Source: DASQZK01 sp963732905 (lineage in GTDB: Bacteria; Bacteroidota; Bacteroidia; Bacteroidales; GCA-2748055). From it: DNA of 64,000 bases. The position numbers were made by a program, and so were the translations under genes. The notes under the pieces are model-generated. The model was not told the origin of the DNA, did no database searches, and worked only from the letters and a program-made list of their open reading frames with translations. Shown here one piece after another: positions 63,624-64,000 of the stretch; position 1 is the first letter of the stretch; every line of letters starts with the position of its first letter. The DNA is taken from assembly GCA_963732905.1 (NCBI GenBank), contig CAVTBM010000008.1, positions 434,001 through 498,000 of the forward strand, given 5' to 3'.

Positions 63624-64000
63624 ATGAAAACAGGACTAACGTATGACCTGCGATCCGAATATCTGAAAATGGGTTTCAGCGAGGAGGAAACGGCCGAATT
63701 CGACAAGGAAGAAACCGTTGCTGCCATTGAGCATGCATTGAATATTCACGGATTTGAAACCGAAAGGATCGGGAACGTGAAACAACTGGGTCAGGCCCTG
63801 GTTAAGGGTCGCCGGTGGGATATCGTATTTAATATATGCGAAGGCATTCATGGTATTGGTAGAGAAGCTCAGGTCCCTGCTATCCTGGACGCATGGAACA
63901 TTCCTTATGTTTTTTCAGGTCCGTTGGTATTGTCGCTGACCCTTCATAAAGGTATGACTAAAAGTGTAGTCAGGGATGCCGGAGTGCCGACAGCTGATTT
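63624..64000 (+). CDS. D-Ala-D-Ala-ligase-like ATP-grasp protein (3' end cut by window)
   Basis: The first 125 codons are present from ATG 63624. The start MKTGLTYDLRSEYLKMGFSEEETAEFDKEETVAAIEHAL is followed by DIVFNICEGIHGIGREAQVPAILDAWNIPYVFSGP and LHKGMTKSVVRDAGVPTAD, the N-terminal part of a D-alanine-D-alanine ligase-like ATP-grasp enzyme. The ATP-binding half is outside the window. It joins two substrates through a carboxyl group using ATP. A KamA/ATP-grasp pair suggests a beta-amino-acid-containing product (inference). Confidence 0.88.
   Translation, partial: MKTGLTYDLRSEYLKMGFSEEETAEFDKEETVAAIEHALNIHGFETERIGNVKQLGQALVKGRRWDIVFNICEGIHGIGREAQVPAILDAWNIPYVFSGPLVLSLTLHKGMTKSVVRDAGVPTAD

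Overview
The window reads as chromosomal DNA of a Bacteroidota bacterium (Bacteroidales/Marinilabiliales-like; the exact taxon cannot be told). Signs are TAnnTTTG-type -7 promoter elements, few Shine-Dalgarno sequences, several SPII lipoproteins, and small-protein families typical of the phylum. No rRNA, tRNA, CRISPR array, prophage or complete insertion sequence was seen.

Left part, about 1-33 kb, is AT-rich and loosely packed. It looks like a stress and carbohydrate accessory region. It holds an SDR oxidoreductase cut by the left edge, a cupin protein, YtxH, an AI-2E-type permease, a CsbD-like protein and an SPFH protein. Next come a PIG-L deacetylase, a GT4 glycosyltransferase and a GH100-like glycosidase, then a DUF3494 ice-binding-type lipoprotein and small envelope proteins. 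A LEA-type (WHy) protein, a sensor kinase with 15 PAS domains, a GH130 enzyme, a phosphoketolase, a GT4/six-hairpin fusion, a B12-binding radical SAM enzyme, a lipoprotein, Dps and a UBP-type zinc finger follow. Decayed gene pieces lie between them: a shrunken GH130 copy, a sugar-porter tail and other remnants.

The main discovery is a composite promoter element that recurs in this left part. It is TGTGTGAATSATGTAA, then TTGTGTA starting 29 nt after the first base, then a TAnnTTTR -7 element starting 58-59 nt after it. Six good copies (one on the minus strand) and two degenerate ones precede YtxH, the ice-binding lipoprotein, a 50-residue membrane protein, the PAS kinase, the radical SAM gene and others. 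The rigid geometry suggests one regulator and one stress regulon.

Middle part, about 33.6-47 kb, is visibly richer in GC. It carries an MBL-fold hydrolase, an EntS-like MFS exporter, a 295-bp MITE-like element with 21-bp terminal inverted repeats, and an O-methyltransferase. A 27-unit array of 28/29-bp tandem repeats follows. Then come a NEW3-protein/ABC-ATPase/ABC-permease operon with strong Shine-Dalgarno sequences, a membrane metallophosphoesterase, an LVIVD lipoprotein and envelope proteins of unknown role.

Right part, about 46.5-64 kb, has a guanylate-kinase-like protein, a P3A H+-ATPase, and a pgm-glgP pair for glucan breakdown. An acyltransferase/zinc-ribbon membrane protein operon, a CPBP-like membrane protein, a truncated transposase, a DUF134/NifX-like pair, UspA and a small acidic protein follow. 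At the edge sit a KamA-family radical SAM enzyme and an ATP-grasp ligase cut by the window. Glucan phosphorylase, phosphoglucomutase, GH130 and phosphoketolase could together route stored or scavenged hexose to acetyl-phosphate, while the left-hand genes protect against cold, drying and oxidation. That combined picture is inference.
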